In this document: positions 1 to 11,562 of the stretch, one piece after another
How positions within the stretch are numbered: position 1 is the stretch's first letter
How the letters are laid out: every line of letters starts with the position of its first letter
Source: Hyphodiscus hymeniophilus
Taxonomy: Eukaryota > Ascomycota > Leotiomycetes > Helotiales > Hyphodiscaceae
DNA length: 64,000 nt
Assembly (NCBI GenBank): GCA_016508695.1
Contig: VNKQ01000020.1
Coordinates: 682,001 to 746,000 of the forward strand
Direction of reading: 5' to 3'
The notes under the pieces: generated by a model
What the model saw: the letters and a program-made list of their open reading frames with translations, nothing else
The model's database searches: none
Told to the model about the DNA's origin: nothing
Translations under genes and position numbers: made by a program

Positions 1-1989
1 CGCATCTGTTGGTCCACCTCGGTGATGTGGACCGTTTCGTGGAACTCATCGATGGTCTTTTCGAGAAGCGAACTGCGTAATTTGGTTTTGAGGCTGTTCA
101 GGTTACGTTGCGCTTCGTTGTGTCGCTTATACCACGATGTATTTACCGCCGCCTTGATTGTAGAGTATCCGCGTTTCTTAATCTTCGTGGCATACCTCTC
201 ACGAACTCGAATAAGCTTGACGATGTCCGGATGCTTCCAGATCTCCTCCTTTTGGGCGTCAGTCAGCTCAACTGGCGCCTGTTCATGACGTTCTAAGCGG
301 CCCACGGCACGTATGAGATCGTCTCGTCGCGTACTACCTAAGTAGATAGCTTGACAGTCGGCGTCGATAAATGCTGGCATATAATGTCGTTCGTAGACGT
401 CTCCACGATTTCCCATGATCTGCTTTCGTTCTTCTGGAGTTAGGGCCTCTGCAGAGTGTTAATAACCCTCCAGGAGAAAAGTGACAGAAGATAGTAGGCT
501 GTTCTTACCATTCAACCTCTTCCCGGAAGCCCGTCGCAAGTCGTAAAATTCTAGCCGCTTCCGATATCCACAGCTTCGACCGAGGCGGACGAAGTGGTAC
601 CGATGCTTTGCATACTGGAGTGCCTTAGTCTGAGAGATACGAATCGCGTCCGCGGTGCTCTCAACGTCGCGGAAGACTGGTCGCTGCGCCCATTTCGCAT
701 CCCATTTCAAACGGATACGGTCTGTATTGCTCGGGACAATTAGGTTGTAAATCTGTGCGAGGGAAGTAAACTTGTTCTCAAAAGCATCATCGGCAAGGGC
801 CAAGGACACTGTAAAGAGGATCGGGCAGCAGATGAGGTTCTCGCCCTCGTAGAAGGCGAACTTCTTCCTGATAACGGTCAATCCAGAGCACAGACAGAGC
901 CTAAATACACCAGGTGCTGAAAGTACTCACGGTTTCCTCTTCCCTCCGGACCTCTTGATATGCTTGAGGTTGAGGATGAGAATGACTATTGGCGGCTGTC
1001 CTTTGACAGGAGGTGGAAAGACCTGGAACTCGATATCTTCGTACAAGAGCGGTCGCTTCCCCACAAGAGCCTTTGGCCGTGTGGATGTACAGGCAGCAAA
1101 GATAAGAAGAGCCGACTGCTGTACTCGAAGCCGCTCGTGAGCAAACACCTCTCGGTCGCGCACCCAGTGTCCGTTCTGAAGGACGCAGAGGTCTTCCATA
1201 AACAGTCCAGCCTTGTCCTTTTCCGAATCGTCGAGGCCAAGCGTAGGAATCCACTGTCAAGATATTAGTACTGTTAGGCTTGTAGTGAGACCAAGTCACA
1301 GACGTTACGGATGTCTAACATAATGCCCTCGTCCATATAACGCAGAGCAGTTCGTTGGTATACCATGCTGAGAACCAACCAGTGCGTGACAATACTCGAC
1401 TTTTTCTTGATACGCGAATTGTCCTTGCGCCAGAGGAGATATGTCTTGAATTCACTTGAGTCGAACTGAATGAGGCCCAAGTTACCTGGTTCGATGATTG
1501 AACTAGACGGAGGTGGAGTAGAACACGCAGCGATAAGGGCTGCCTTAGGATCCCCACGTTCTGTCTCCCGGCAGAACCTATTCCGTCACAGTGAGTACCA
1601 AGGACTATAAACTGTTATTGGGAGGCGGGAAGGACCCACAGTTCCCATTTTCCTTCCTCTGCCCGCATCATGTCTTTTGTAGTGTCACAAGGGTCTGACA
1701 AAGTTGGACCGGCAGCGGCAAACTCGACCTTCTTCTGTCGATAATACTCGGCTTTTGCGTCACGATCAGCGGCAGAATTATAGCCAAAATCACTATCAGA
1801 ATCAGAACTAGGTTCGGAGTGGTCGCCATCGGAGGGAGTGGATGATCTCTGCTCCACCTTAGCCCGCGGTTTGTCCGAGCGAGGATAGTCGCTGCTAGGC
1901 AGCCCTGGTGGAGGAGTCTTCGCACGGCCATGGCTCAGAGCTTGACGCTGGGTGTGACGTCGGGGGAATTTGGTGGGCGGATGTATCAT
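1..1989 (-). CDS. DUF3435 (FluG-domain / tyrosine-recombinase-like) protein, 3' end beyond window
   Basis: Five exons read as one frame: complement(<1..448, 509..867, 931..1253, 1304..1577, 1640..1989), with GT-AG introns of 60, 63, 50 and 62 bp. All phases agree and no stop interrupts about 584 residues. The acidic Ser/Asp-rich N terminus is followed by family hallmarks: a KKSSIVTHWLVLSMVY segment, WIPTLGLDDSEK, STRPKALVGK (Arg about 267), NLKHIKRSGGKRKPKK, ALQYAKHRYHFVRLGR, and YDLRRASGK (Tyr424, Arg427). After these come MGNRGDVYERHYMP and a charged C-terminal helix region. DUF3435 proteins are related to tyrosine recombinases, and the family includes the 'captains' of giant Starship transposons, though many members are not captains. 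The MGH usual at the catalytic histidine reads MGN (Asn449) here and the segment is shortened, so activity is doubtful. The ATG at 1989 is the first in frame before the acidic region. The C terminus lies outside the window. Confidence 0.85.
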
Positions 1990-2029
1990 GTCGTTGCGAG
2001 AGGTAGCATTGTGTAGGGGCAGTGGCAGA

Positions 2030-2191
2030 TATCTCGGCTATGGCGGTGTTGGAAGAGGATCGTGTTTGACGTTGTAAGGAGTTAATCCTGGTGTTTGCTT
2101 TTCCGTTTTTCTCGTACCACCATGTGTTCTTGGCCGCTTCAAGAGTAGGGTACCCAGTCGTGAGGAGGCGGATACACCTATCTCGATGTCT
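2030..2191 (-). pseudogene. Remnant of a second DUF3435 gene (C-terminal segment)
   Basis: The minus-strand translation contains RHRDRCIRLLTTGYPTLEAA, then KNTWWYEKNGKANTRINSL and QRQTRSSSNTAIAEI. This aligns residue for residue with the C-terminal part of the neighbouring DUF3435 gene at about 60-210 (RVRERYATKIKKRGYSTIKAA, NTSWY, LNSLKTKLRSSLLEKTI). It lies upstream of that gene's start, in the same orientation, so it is best read as the tail of an older tandem copy rather than part of the intact gene. No recombinase core is visible upstream: the sequence turns to non-coding and then AT-rich by about 2650. Confidence 0.65.
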
Positions 2192-2231
2192 GACCGGTTT
2201 GGCGATACGGTCGAGTAAATATATGGGTGAT

Positions 2232-2660
2232 CGATGGCTAATCGATAGGGACAAGGGAGGGTGTAGAAATGAAGGGAGTGAAGAAGACGATAGGAAGTAA
2301 AAGAGTAGGGAAATAGAGGAAGAGGGGTCATGGAAAATGAAGGGGAGAAGTGAAGAAAAAATTAAGAGGACGAGTACGAAGCAGCTGGCTTAAATACATT
2401 TTCCAATGTCTTAGGCGGCTGCCAGGCCAGGTGGGGAGGATACTCCTTCGTTGCGTTGAAGCCCTAGGTTTCTAAGAGTTAGATGATCGTTTTGATCACA
2501 TACGTCGTCCTGGATTTTAGAATATGGATAACGTGCTGGCTCTAAGGCGGCATGAGCCTAGTGGCGCTAATGCCATTGTGGCCTGAGGGGTTTCAATGAA
2601 GCGAGTGGAAAGGCTGCGTAAAACAGCGGCCAAAGACCTCCCAAAACGGGGGTAGAATCA
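2232..2660. other. Non-coding stretch between DUF3435 locus and AT-rich block
   Basis: Normal base composition without a convincing gene. It holds purine-rich sequence (2260-2370) and ends in an abrupt switch to AT-rich sequence near 2660. If the DUF3435 gene were a Starship captain reading leftward, the outer edge of the element would be expected here. I could not identify terminal repeats or a target site. Confidence 0.5.
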
Positions 2661-3435
2661 CCAATATGTAACTAGTAATAATAAAGTTACTCGTTATTCT
2701 TAAGTTTATTATTACTCGCAAGAAGTATTTATTAATATAAATTAAGAGTAAAAGTTGTTTTTCTCCTTTTACTATATATAGCTAATTATTATATAAGTTT
2801 CTAGGCTCTTTATAATACTCTAAAGGTAGCCTTTTACTTCTAGTGCCTCTTAGTTTTTTAATAGTTTATTACTTAATCTTAAGATTAGTTCGAATAGAAA
2901 GTCTATTTATAATCTTAGTATTAGCGTAAGTAATACTTTTAGTAATATAGTTTTTTACTAATAAATAAGGATTTTCTATTATAAGAATCTTCTATTATCT
3001 ATTTTAGATATATAATAAATTAGGTATATATCCGTATAATAAGTACTTTATATTAGTTCTTTATATTGTAAGTAATTAGCCTAGGCAACGTTTTTTCCTT
3101 CTTATATAACTTTGATTTATACTTTATATACTTTATATATTTTATAGTATTATACCCGAATGTTTTATAATTCTTTATTAAAATTTATATTATCTATAAG
3201 TTTGTTCTTATATTATTAGACTCGAGTACTTTATAAGAGTAAAACGATTATAGCTTCTTTTATTTGCGTCTTAGTAGCCTTTTATAAGTAAAAGAGTATA
3301 GTTTTATATTCCCCTAGTATATTTAGTCTAACTTACTTAAGAACTAGTAATTGCACTTTATTATATAGTTTTAATAATTACTTTTTTTATAATATTACTT
3401 CCTTTTACTCTTATTTGGTAGTAAACTAATATTTT
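2660..3435 (-). mobile_element. Left remnant of the host element split by the copia insertion
   Basis: Removing the copia element at 3441-15331 makes this stretch continuous with 15337-17050, which carries a minus-strand gag relic. It would therefore be sequence 3' of that gag. It is stop-riddled and no domain could be recognised in it. Confidence 0.4.
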
Positions 3436-3440
3436 AGTTC

Positions 3441-3634
3441 TATTAGAAGTTACGATTTAAGTGGAAGTATTACATTAGGAATAGTATTAAGTAATTGAGT
3501 TGAATTAATTAAATAGTAGTATAATAGGAAGAACTAGAGTTAAGCTTAAGGTTTTTTGCTAGTTACGATTATATAACGTGCTAAGCCCGATTAGGGGAGG
3601 TCTATATAAGTAAAAGGAATCTTATATTTTAATA
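3441..3634 (-). repeat. Copia 3' LTR (194 bp)
   Basis: It is near-identical in layout to 15138-15331 and shares the block CTAAGCCCGATTAGGGGAGG. This copy is more heavily AT-shifted. The termini read TATTAGAAG...TTTTAATA, consistent with decayed TG...CA ends. Confidence 0.9.
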
Positions 3635-4155
3635 CACTTTTATTTCTAATACCCGCGAGTATAAGAAATAAGCTAATTTATATAAGATATTAGTATCTTT
3701 TACAGTTCTTAGATTCTCTTTTAAATTTCTTATATATCCCTAGAAATTAAGTGCTAGCCGGGTATAATAAATAGCGTAAAAAATAATATCTATCGATAAT
3801 CCAAACTATATCGAATATAGTACTAAAATACAAGAATAATACTAGTACTAAATATAACGATATTTAATAAGAATTTAAGTGTTAATTTAAGTACTTATAA
3901 GTATTATAACTTACTAGATAACATTATATCGATGTTTTCGCAAAATTAATCGATTCTTATTCTTATTTCCTTATTCCTAGAATTTATACGCAATTAGGTT
4001 TAATTATTATAAGAATTTAGCGTGAGTTATAATAGGTAAAGCCTTTATAAGACCGTTTGCCTTTATTTTCTTAGTATTAATATACTAGACGTTAATATTA
4101 CTAAGTTAAATCTCTTATCGAGTATAATAGTATTTAACTATAATATACTTAGTCT

Positions 4156-4324
4156 TGTTACGGGGCGAATAGCATATATACAAGAGTTCGTTATAGTATT
4201 TAGTAAGTTTAATAAAGGAGAGAGAAATATTCTAAGCTAAGTCCGCAAGAAAAGAAGCGCTCTTACTTAACCTTAGTAAGTATAAGTATAATTAGCGCTT
4301 TACTCTTAAAGCTAGCCCCTTATA
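4156..4324 (-). repeat. Gypsy 3' LTR (169 bp)
   Basis: It aligns end to end with 10561-10729. On the plus strand it starts TGTTACGGGGCGAATAGC and ends CTAGCCCCTTATA. Confidence 0.9.
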
Positions 4325-7300
4325 TTACCCCCCTTCTCTCGCTTATTTACTTTCGGAGTTTATTAGTATAAATATTTTTCTTTTATAGTCTTTAATAGTA
4401 AATAATATTTCTTATAAACTTATTTGCCTTTATTACTATTCTTTTAAATCGAGTTTAATAATAAGGTTATATTACTTGTCCCGGGTCGAATTTATTAGGT
4501 TTTAATTTTCTAAAGACTAAATCTATATATTATTATATAAACCTATTTACTTTTATTACGATTTTTCTTAATTTTATTACTTATTGCTTTTTATTATTAT
4601 TATTACTTATAAGATAATTACCTTTAACTTTTCTTCTTTAGTTTCTTTCTTCTCTAGATAATAATAATAATAATAAAGTAAGTCGATATTTAATATAGAG
4701 AGCCGAATACTATTTTACTCTCGTATATAACGCAAATCCTAAATAATATTAACCAGAATTAAATATTTATTATTATTTATTATATTAGTTATACCCTTTC
4801 TAGTATCGATTATATTAACTAAAATATAAGTTAAACTCTATTTTTTTTCGCTTAGATACTATTAACTTTTACAGTCTAACTACTCTTATTCTTGCGTTAT
4901 TTATACTTATAAGTACAAAAACTATAAAAACTTATAAGTTCTAATTAGGTTCTACTCGAAAACTATCGCTAATTATATTATAGCCTAATAATAGCTTATA
5001 TTACTTATACTATTTAAACCCGCGCTACTAACGCTACTATATAAGTTTTCTATTAGTCTCTAGCTATTTTCTATTAGCTAATAATAGTTTTAGTAATAAC
5101 GCTTATAAAAACCTTATAAAGGTCTTTAAGGCCTAAAAGGCTTTAAGGCCTTTATAGGCTATTAGTCTCTTTTCTGCGTATATTAACTATACTTTGTATA
5201 TTTTCTCCTATTAACCGTTAGTTCTTAGTTCCTTAGCTTCTAAAGTTATTACTATAGTAACGAATATAATCGCCTAGTAAGGCTAGGTATAAGTTAACGT
5301 TTTCTATCTGTTTTCTATTACTAACTACTATATAATACTAGTAGTATCCCTCTAGTACTTGTTTTTAGGCTTCGCTATAATAACCCTTCTTTAAACTCCG
5401 ACTAAAATCTAGTAGGCTTTTAGGCTCTTTTTTTTTTTTGTAATTAAATAAATATTATTATACTTCTCAAATATAATTCGTTTAACTTTATTCTTTAATG
5501 CCTATACTTCGTATAATTTTAATTACTTTCTATTCCCTTTTCTTTCTTCTTCCTCTCTTATATTATTTTAGGACTATTATTAGTCTTAGTGTTTTTATAT
5601 TTTATTTCGAAATCGTTTATTATAATAATATTTACTAAGTTTTCTAAGGGTTTTTATATTAGTTTATAATACTTTAACTATTTTATAAGTACTTATTAAA
5701 CTTTTCCCCTCTTTTATACTTTATCTCTAGTATATAAGATTTTCTTTATTACGTATTCTTTATATGTTTTAATTAACTTGGGCTTTAGTTATTTATTATT
5801 AAACTCTTATTCTAAGAGAGAGTTATAACTTACTAATCGTAAGAAGTCTATATAAAATATTAAGTAAATATTATTAAGAATCCTAAATAAATAAACGGAA
5901 ACTAAAGATAATACTTTATTTATTATATACTTTATATACTTAATATTAAGGCTTTTCTTTAGCCGATTTATCTTATAGTTATAAAGGTTTAATTATACCT
6001 TATTACTCTTATAATAGATTAGGGCTAGTATTCTAGTCTTATTTGCGTTATCTTTTTACTTTTGTATAAACTTTATTATACTTATCTAATATAAATTAAT
6101 AATTCGCTTTATCTTTTTAATAAATACTATAGCCCTCTTTACTATAGGTACTCTAGTATTACTTTAGGGCTCTAGCTTTAATAGGATAAGAAATAGCGCC
6201 TTATACTTATAAGTTATAAAAAAAGGGCTTATTCTAAGGGCCGCGTAATAACGCCTATTTAATATTAATTAGGCGGTAAAGAGTTATTTCTTTTAGTTAA
6301 ATTACTTTTAATTAATAACGTTTTATAAGTACGCTTATACTTCTTAGTTTAGTTTTTCGGGGCCTCTATTAGTTTATAAGTAATATATAAAGCTAAGTCT
6401 CTATTATATACTTATAAGATAATAAAAAGTCTTTTAAAACGTACTTGTCTAGTTCGTTCCTTTATTACTTATAATCGCGTATAATATACTATAATATCGC
6501 ACTTAATATTCTATAAACTTTTCGGTATACTCCTCGGCTTTTATATTAGGTATTACTTCTAATATAATATACTTACTTAGTCGGTCTTTAATTACTTAGA
6601 GGTAATAGTTTCTTTAAAAGTTCGGTAAATCTATTATAAAATCTATAAAAATTTCTTAAAAGAATTAGTTAGGAACTAGTAATAGCTTTAAGAGTTTGTG
6701 TTTATACTTTCTCTATACTTTATTTCTTTTATAATAGTTATAATTCTTAAGGAATTGCCTTATATATCTTAATTGTAATAGTTAATAGAAATTATATCTT
6801 AGTATAAAGGCGGTAAAATCTCGTCTTAAGTACTTATAAACTAGCGAATTATAAACGGACTAAATAATCTTTATTTTAAGAATATCGTTTTATTAAGCTT
6901 TAGGTTTTATTATTTTGTATTTAGCTTTTAACGAGATTAAGGCGCCCGGAACTTATAACTTATTATAATAGTAAAGATAGCTATTATTATCGATATTATA
7001 ATTACTTACTTAAATCTTTATCTTAATCTCGCTTAAGAAAGATTAGGCTCTATCTTAAATTATATAAAGTATAGTCTTATATATTATATTCTTTTCTATA
7101 ATCGTATCTTATAACTTATTTAATTCTTTATTCTAAAAAGGACCTTAAGATTTTACTAATTTTAAGGCGGAGTCCTAGTAAAGCTATATAGCTAATAGCT
7201 AGACTAATATTATAAATAAAAGTTAAACTAATATAATAGCTATTATTACCTTTACCTTCTTTACTCTTCCCGGCTAGTTTTATAAGTAGTCTAAATATAA

Positions 7301-8127
7301 TAACTAACGAAATCTCGATTTCTTATTATCCTTACTTAATATATTTTACTTTTTTTATAATAAGGCATTTAGTATAATAGCTTTAGCTCCTAGATAATAT
7401 ACTAAAGTAAACTAAAATAAGAATATAATCTTATATTATTAAATTTAATACTTAGACAAATATCTTTTCGTTATAAAGTATTCGAGGTTCTTATAGTTTA
7501 TAAAAATTATAAAGGAGTTATAAGTTTTTAATTTAGAACCTTAAAACTTTAAGCTAGTAATTATTATAAGTATTTCCTTATTATAAATATTATAATTAAT
7601 TTTTGCCTTATTAAGTTTTTAAGCAAAAAAGCCTACTAAGTAATAGACTTTATCTTTTTCTTATAAGAGAACGCCTACTAACGCAAACTTATTATAATTA
7701 GTCTTTAAGAATATTAGAAGAGTCGGGTCTTAAGTAATAAATATTAGGGCGCTATAAAACTTATCTTATAATGCTTAGAATAATAACTTCTCTAGTTTTC
7801 CTTAAGAGAATAATACTCTTTTACTAGTTAGTATTATTAGTAGCCTAATTAACTTAAAGTAATTAAAGATAAATATCTTATAAAAGTTATAAAATCTAAG
7901 AAAGTAGTAAACTTCTTTTTGTATCTTAAGTAACTTTTAGTTTCGTATAGCCTTTACTTTTTCTAGGTTTAGCCCTATACCTTTTTTATTAATATAAATA
8001 ATAAATCCTAAGTATTTTATCTTTTTCTAAGCGAATTTACTCTTTGCTAAGTCTAAAAATAGCCCTCTTTTTTATAACTTTAAGAGAATAATCCGTATCT
8101 TCTATATATAGTTTTCTTTAAAACTAT

Positions 8128-8166
8128 TCGAGTAAATTAAAATATTATTTATATAAGCCGAAATAA
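8128..8166 (-). pseudogene. Gypsy reverse transcriptase core, mutated
   Basis: The minus-strand reading is FISAYINNILIYS. The residues around the active site are typical of Ty3/gypsy RT, and both Asp codons carry the G-to-A change expected of RIP. Confidence 0.85.
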
Positions 8167-10560
8167 AGTTATTAAGCCATTTTTATAATAAACTATTAAT
8201 ATACTACTAAAAAGTCGCTAGAGCCCCTAATAATCTAAAAGAATATATTAACTATTCGAAAGAACTAAATCTAGTTCGAAATATAATCTTATATTTATAA
8301 CCTATTATTATTCGAATCTTATAAAAGGTAAAGATTATATTAACCTTCGTTAATTACTTAATATCCGTAAGGTTTTATAAGGTCTTTAATATTAATAGTA
8401 ATAAGTATTAATCCGGCTTTGTAATTATATTTAATACTTAATAATTATAATAAAACCTTAAGCTACTATTAGGTTTCCGTATAAAAAGTATAAGAGCTAT
8501 TACTTTTAATATACTTAGTCAAATATATCTCTTTTCTTATAAGTTGTTTAGTAACTTGCGTAATACTAATAATTCGTTTTTAAATATATTATAAAGCGGG
8601 CCTTATAAGAAAGTAATCGGGGATCTGTCTAGTTATTCGCAGACTTTAATTTAATAATCGATACTTAGCCGATAAAAAGCTAGTTTATTTATTACTTACT
8701 TTAAAAATAATAAAATTAAGTCTCAAAGTTCTAAAAGTAGCTTATCTTATAATTACTTTAAAGTAAGTTCTTCTTTTGTCTTTAAGGCTTTTTTAATATC
8801 TTTTAAAGTTATAATAACTATTAATATAAAACCTTTATTATCTTTGTAATTATAATAATAACGTTTCTTCTATACTTATTTCCTTATTATATTATAATAA
8901 AACTGCTATTTTTTAAGTATAGTCTTAATCTTATTATATATCTTTTACGGATTTCTTAAAATTATTAGAAATACTAGGTTTAGTATAATATATATATAAA
9001 CTATTTAGCTAAATCTAGCTATATTTATATAAAGTGCGACTACTTTTATAATCTTTAACTTTTATATAGTTATAAAGGCTTCTTTTACTTTACGGCTTTT
9101 ATAATTAATATACGTAAGGCTAAGGCCTTTTATAAGGGCTTTGTTTATAATAGTATAATATTAGTAACTTTTATTAATAAGGGTAAAAGTTCTAAAGATT
9201 TTCTAAAAGATTACGTTTATATATATAAGGTTTTTATTTATAACTTCTTTAACCTTCTTTTATTCTTTTACTAATACTTTATTTACTCTCGGGTCCTAAC
9301 TTTAACTAAGAGTTATTCTTTTTCTAACTTAAAAGAGCTAGGCTTTAATATCTTATTATTATCTTTTAATAATAATTTAGTTTCGATTACGTTTATTTTA
9401 ATAAGTTATATTATTAGGGTATATAAGTAATCTCGAACGTAGTATTTAAACGCTTTATAATAAAAACAAAGCCTTTTCTTATAATACTTATCTCTTTTTG
9501 TCTCTTTTACTTACTTGGCCCTTTATTTCTCTTTAGGGTTTTTATAACCCCTAGCGCTTTTTTTATAATTACTACTTATATAAGTCGGGGCTATTATTAT
9601 ATCCCCCTTTGCGTTTACTCTTATTATTATAAAGTAATCGTATAAACGTATAATAATTATCGTTTTTAATATAAAGTTCTAGTTCTTTTTCCTTTATTTT
9701 TTATTAGATATTTTAAATTAGTCTATCTTTTTAAGATTAGTTATAATTTGTTTTACTTCTTTAAAAAACTTATAATAGTCTATCTTTTTAGCTATAAAGG
9801 CCGTATATATTCGAGTAGGGTTTAAAAACGTATTTTAAAAGTAATTAATCTTTACGTTATTATTTTAGCTCTTTTTATTAAAACTAAGTAAGAGCTTATT
9901 AAATTCTAGCTAATACTTATACTAAGGCTATCCTAGGGAATACCTTATACTAGTAAGTCGCTCTAAAGCTTTTGCGCGCTTATTATTATTTATAAAAACT
10001 TTATTAAGCTATATAAAGAAAGCTTCGGGGTCCTTTCTAAGTATAAGGCTCTCTTTTTCCTAGAAATATTATATCTAGGCTTATTTGTATAATAAAAGAG
10101 TATTATAAATAATATTCTAATAATAATCTATAAAGAATATTAGTTTTATTATAAAGTAAACGCAATATAAACTTCTAAGTCTTAAGAGATAATCTCGAAA
10201 AGTCTTTACTTAACTATCTTATATTAGTGGCTTTTAGCTTTTAAGGACTAAAGGTTTTTTATTAGAGTTTAAAAGAGACGCTACTTTTAATAACTCGATT
10301 AGGCTTCTTATTAAGGCGCTTATAAGAGTATTAAATCTAGTGTCCCTTTATAATCTTTCGGCTTTTTAGCTATTTAAAGTAGCTTATATTTTAGCTAGCT
10401 TGGCTTTTATATATTACTATTATATAAATATCTCTTTTAGAATACGTTATATCTTAGTATTTAACGTTTCTCGTTATAAGCTCTCGTTCTTTAATAGGGA
10501 CGTCCTAGCGTTTAATATAAAGTTCTCGAGTAGTTATAAATCTATTTTAATTAAACTTAA

Positions 10561-10729
10561 TATTACGAGGCAAATAGCGTATATATAAGAGTTTATTATA
10601 GTATTTAGTAAGTTCGATAAAAGAGAGAGAAATATTTTAAGCTAAGTCTATAAGAAAAGAAGCGCTCCCGCCTAGCCTTAGTAAGCGCAGGTATAACTGG
10701 CGCCTTACCCCTGGGGCTAGCCCCTTATA
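10561..10729 (-). repeat. Gypsy 5' LTR (169 bp)
   Basis: Partner of 4156-4324 with the same length. This copy keeps more GC, including GCGCAGGTATAACTGGCGCC. Confidence 0.9.
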
Positions 10730-11519
10730 AGTCTTCGAGTATAATTCCGGATTTTCTATAAGTATTAGTATACTTTAATTATTATAAAATAACTTAACCT
10801 TCTTAGTATTATCGCTAAGTTAATTAATCTCTTTAAAGAATTATCTTAGCTAAGTTACTAATATAACGTAAGAAGCTAATATAACATACTCTAATTCGAG
10901 AGTTAATTGCGTAACGATAGTTTGTCTCTTTAATTGCGCCGTAATTATATTACTTATAAAGGTATATAAAGTGCCTTAAGTTAATTAATAAGTATTTTTA
11001 TAACTAGCGAAATTAGCGTTAGTATAACCTAGTAACTATATATCGTTAGTACTAGGTTTATTATCTCTAAAACAAGTAGTTAAGTAAGTAGTTCCCTTAA
11101 AGTAATATAAAATATACTTTACTACTATAATATATTATTTAGACGGGTTTGTAAAGAATCGATAGAGTACTAATATAATAAAGGTAATATTAGGTCGAGT
11201 TTGTATAGTATAAAATATCTTTAAACTAATAATCGATTAGTATTCGTTAATCTCTTCTTTTATCGCCTAGAGTAGGTTTAGTACTATATCGACTATAATA
11301 CCCACCTCTATAAGAGTATTAATAGGGTTATAGTTCTTTATACTAAAACGCTTTAAAATCTTATTAATATAAGAGTCTTAAAGTAAGTAAATCTTGCGAT
11401 TTGTATAGTCCCGAATAATGCGAATATTATAGTAGTACTAAACTAGACCTAAGTCTTTTACTTTAAAGTAGGTTACTAAGTTTGCCTTAAATTTGACTAG
11501 TTCCTTACTTCTCTTTAAT

Positions 11520-11562
11520 ACAATTAAGAAGTCGTTAACGTAAGTACTAACAATTATCTTAG
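11520..11562 (-). pseudogene. Copia reverse transcriptase core, mutated
   Basis: The minus-strand reading is I-I-V-S-T-Y-V-N-D-F-L-I-V. This is the copia YVDD active-site box with a GAC-to-AAC change at the first Asp. It fixes both the superfamily and the orientation of the outer element. Confidence 0.8.

Larger units (their letters stand above)
4156..10729 (-). mobile_element. Gypsy-type LTR retrotransposon nested in the copia element
   Basis: A 6574-bp element has 169-bp LTRs at both ends and the 5-bp target duplication AGTCT (4151-4155 and 10730-10734). A purine tract, GAGAGAAGGGGGG, lies on the minus strand directly before the left LTR, which makes that the 3' LTR and places the element on the minus strand. 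The reverse transcriptase box at 8128-8166 reads FISAYINNILIYS on the minus strand, a gypsy-type box with both catalytic Asp residues changed to Asn. Stops occur throughout, so the element is dead. Confidence 0.9.

Noticed and set aside
10400..10588. 62-codon frame within the gypsy element
   Set aside because: Chance gap between stops in AT-rich sequence near the 5' LTR. It lies on the strand opposite to the element.
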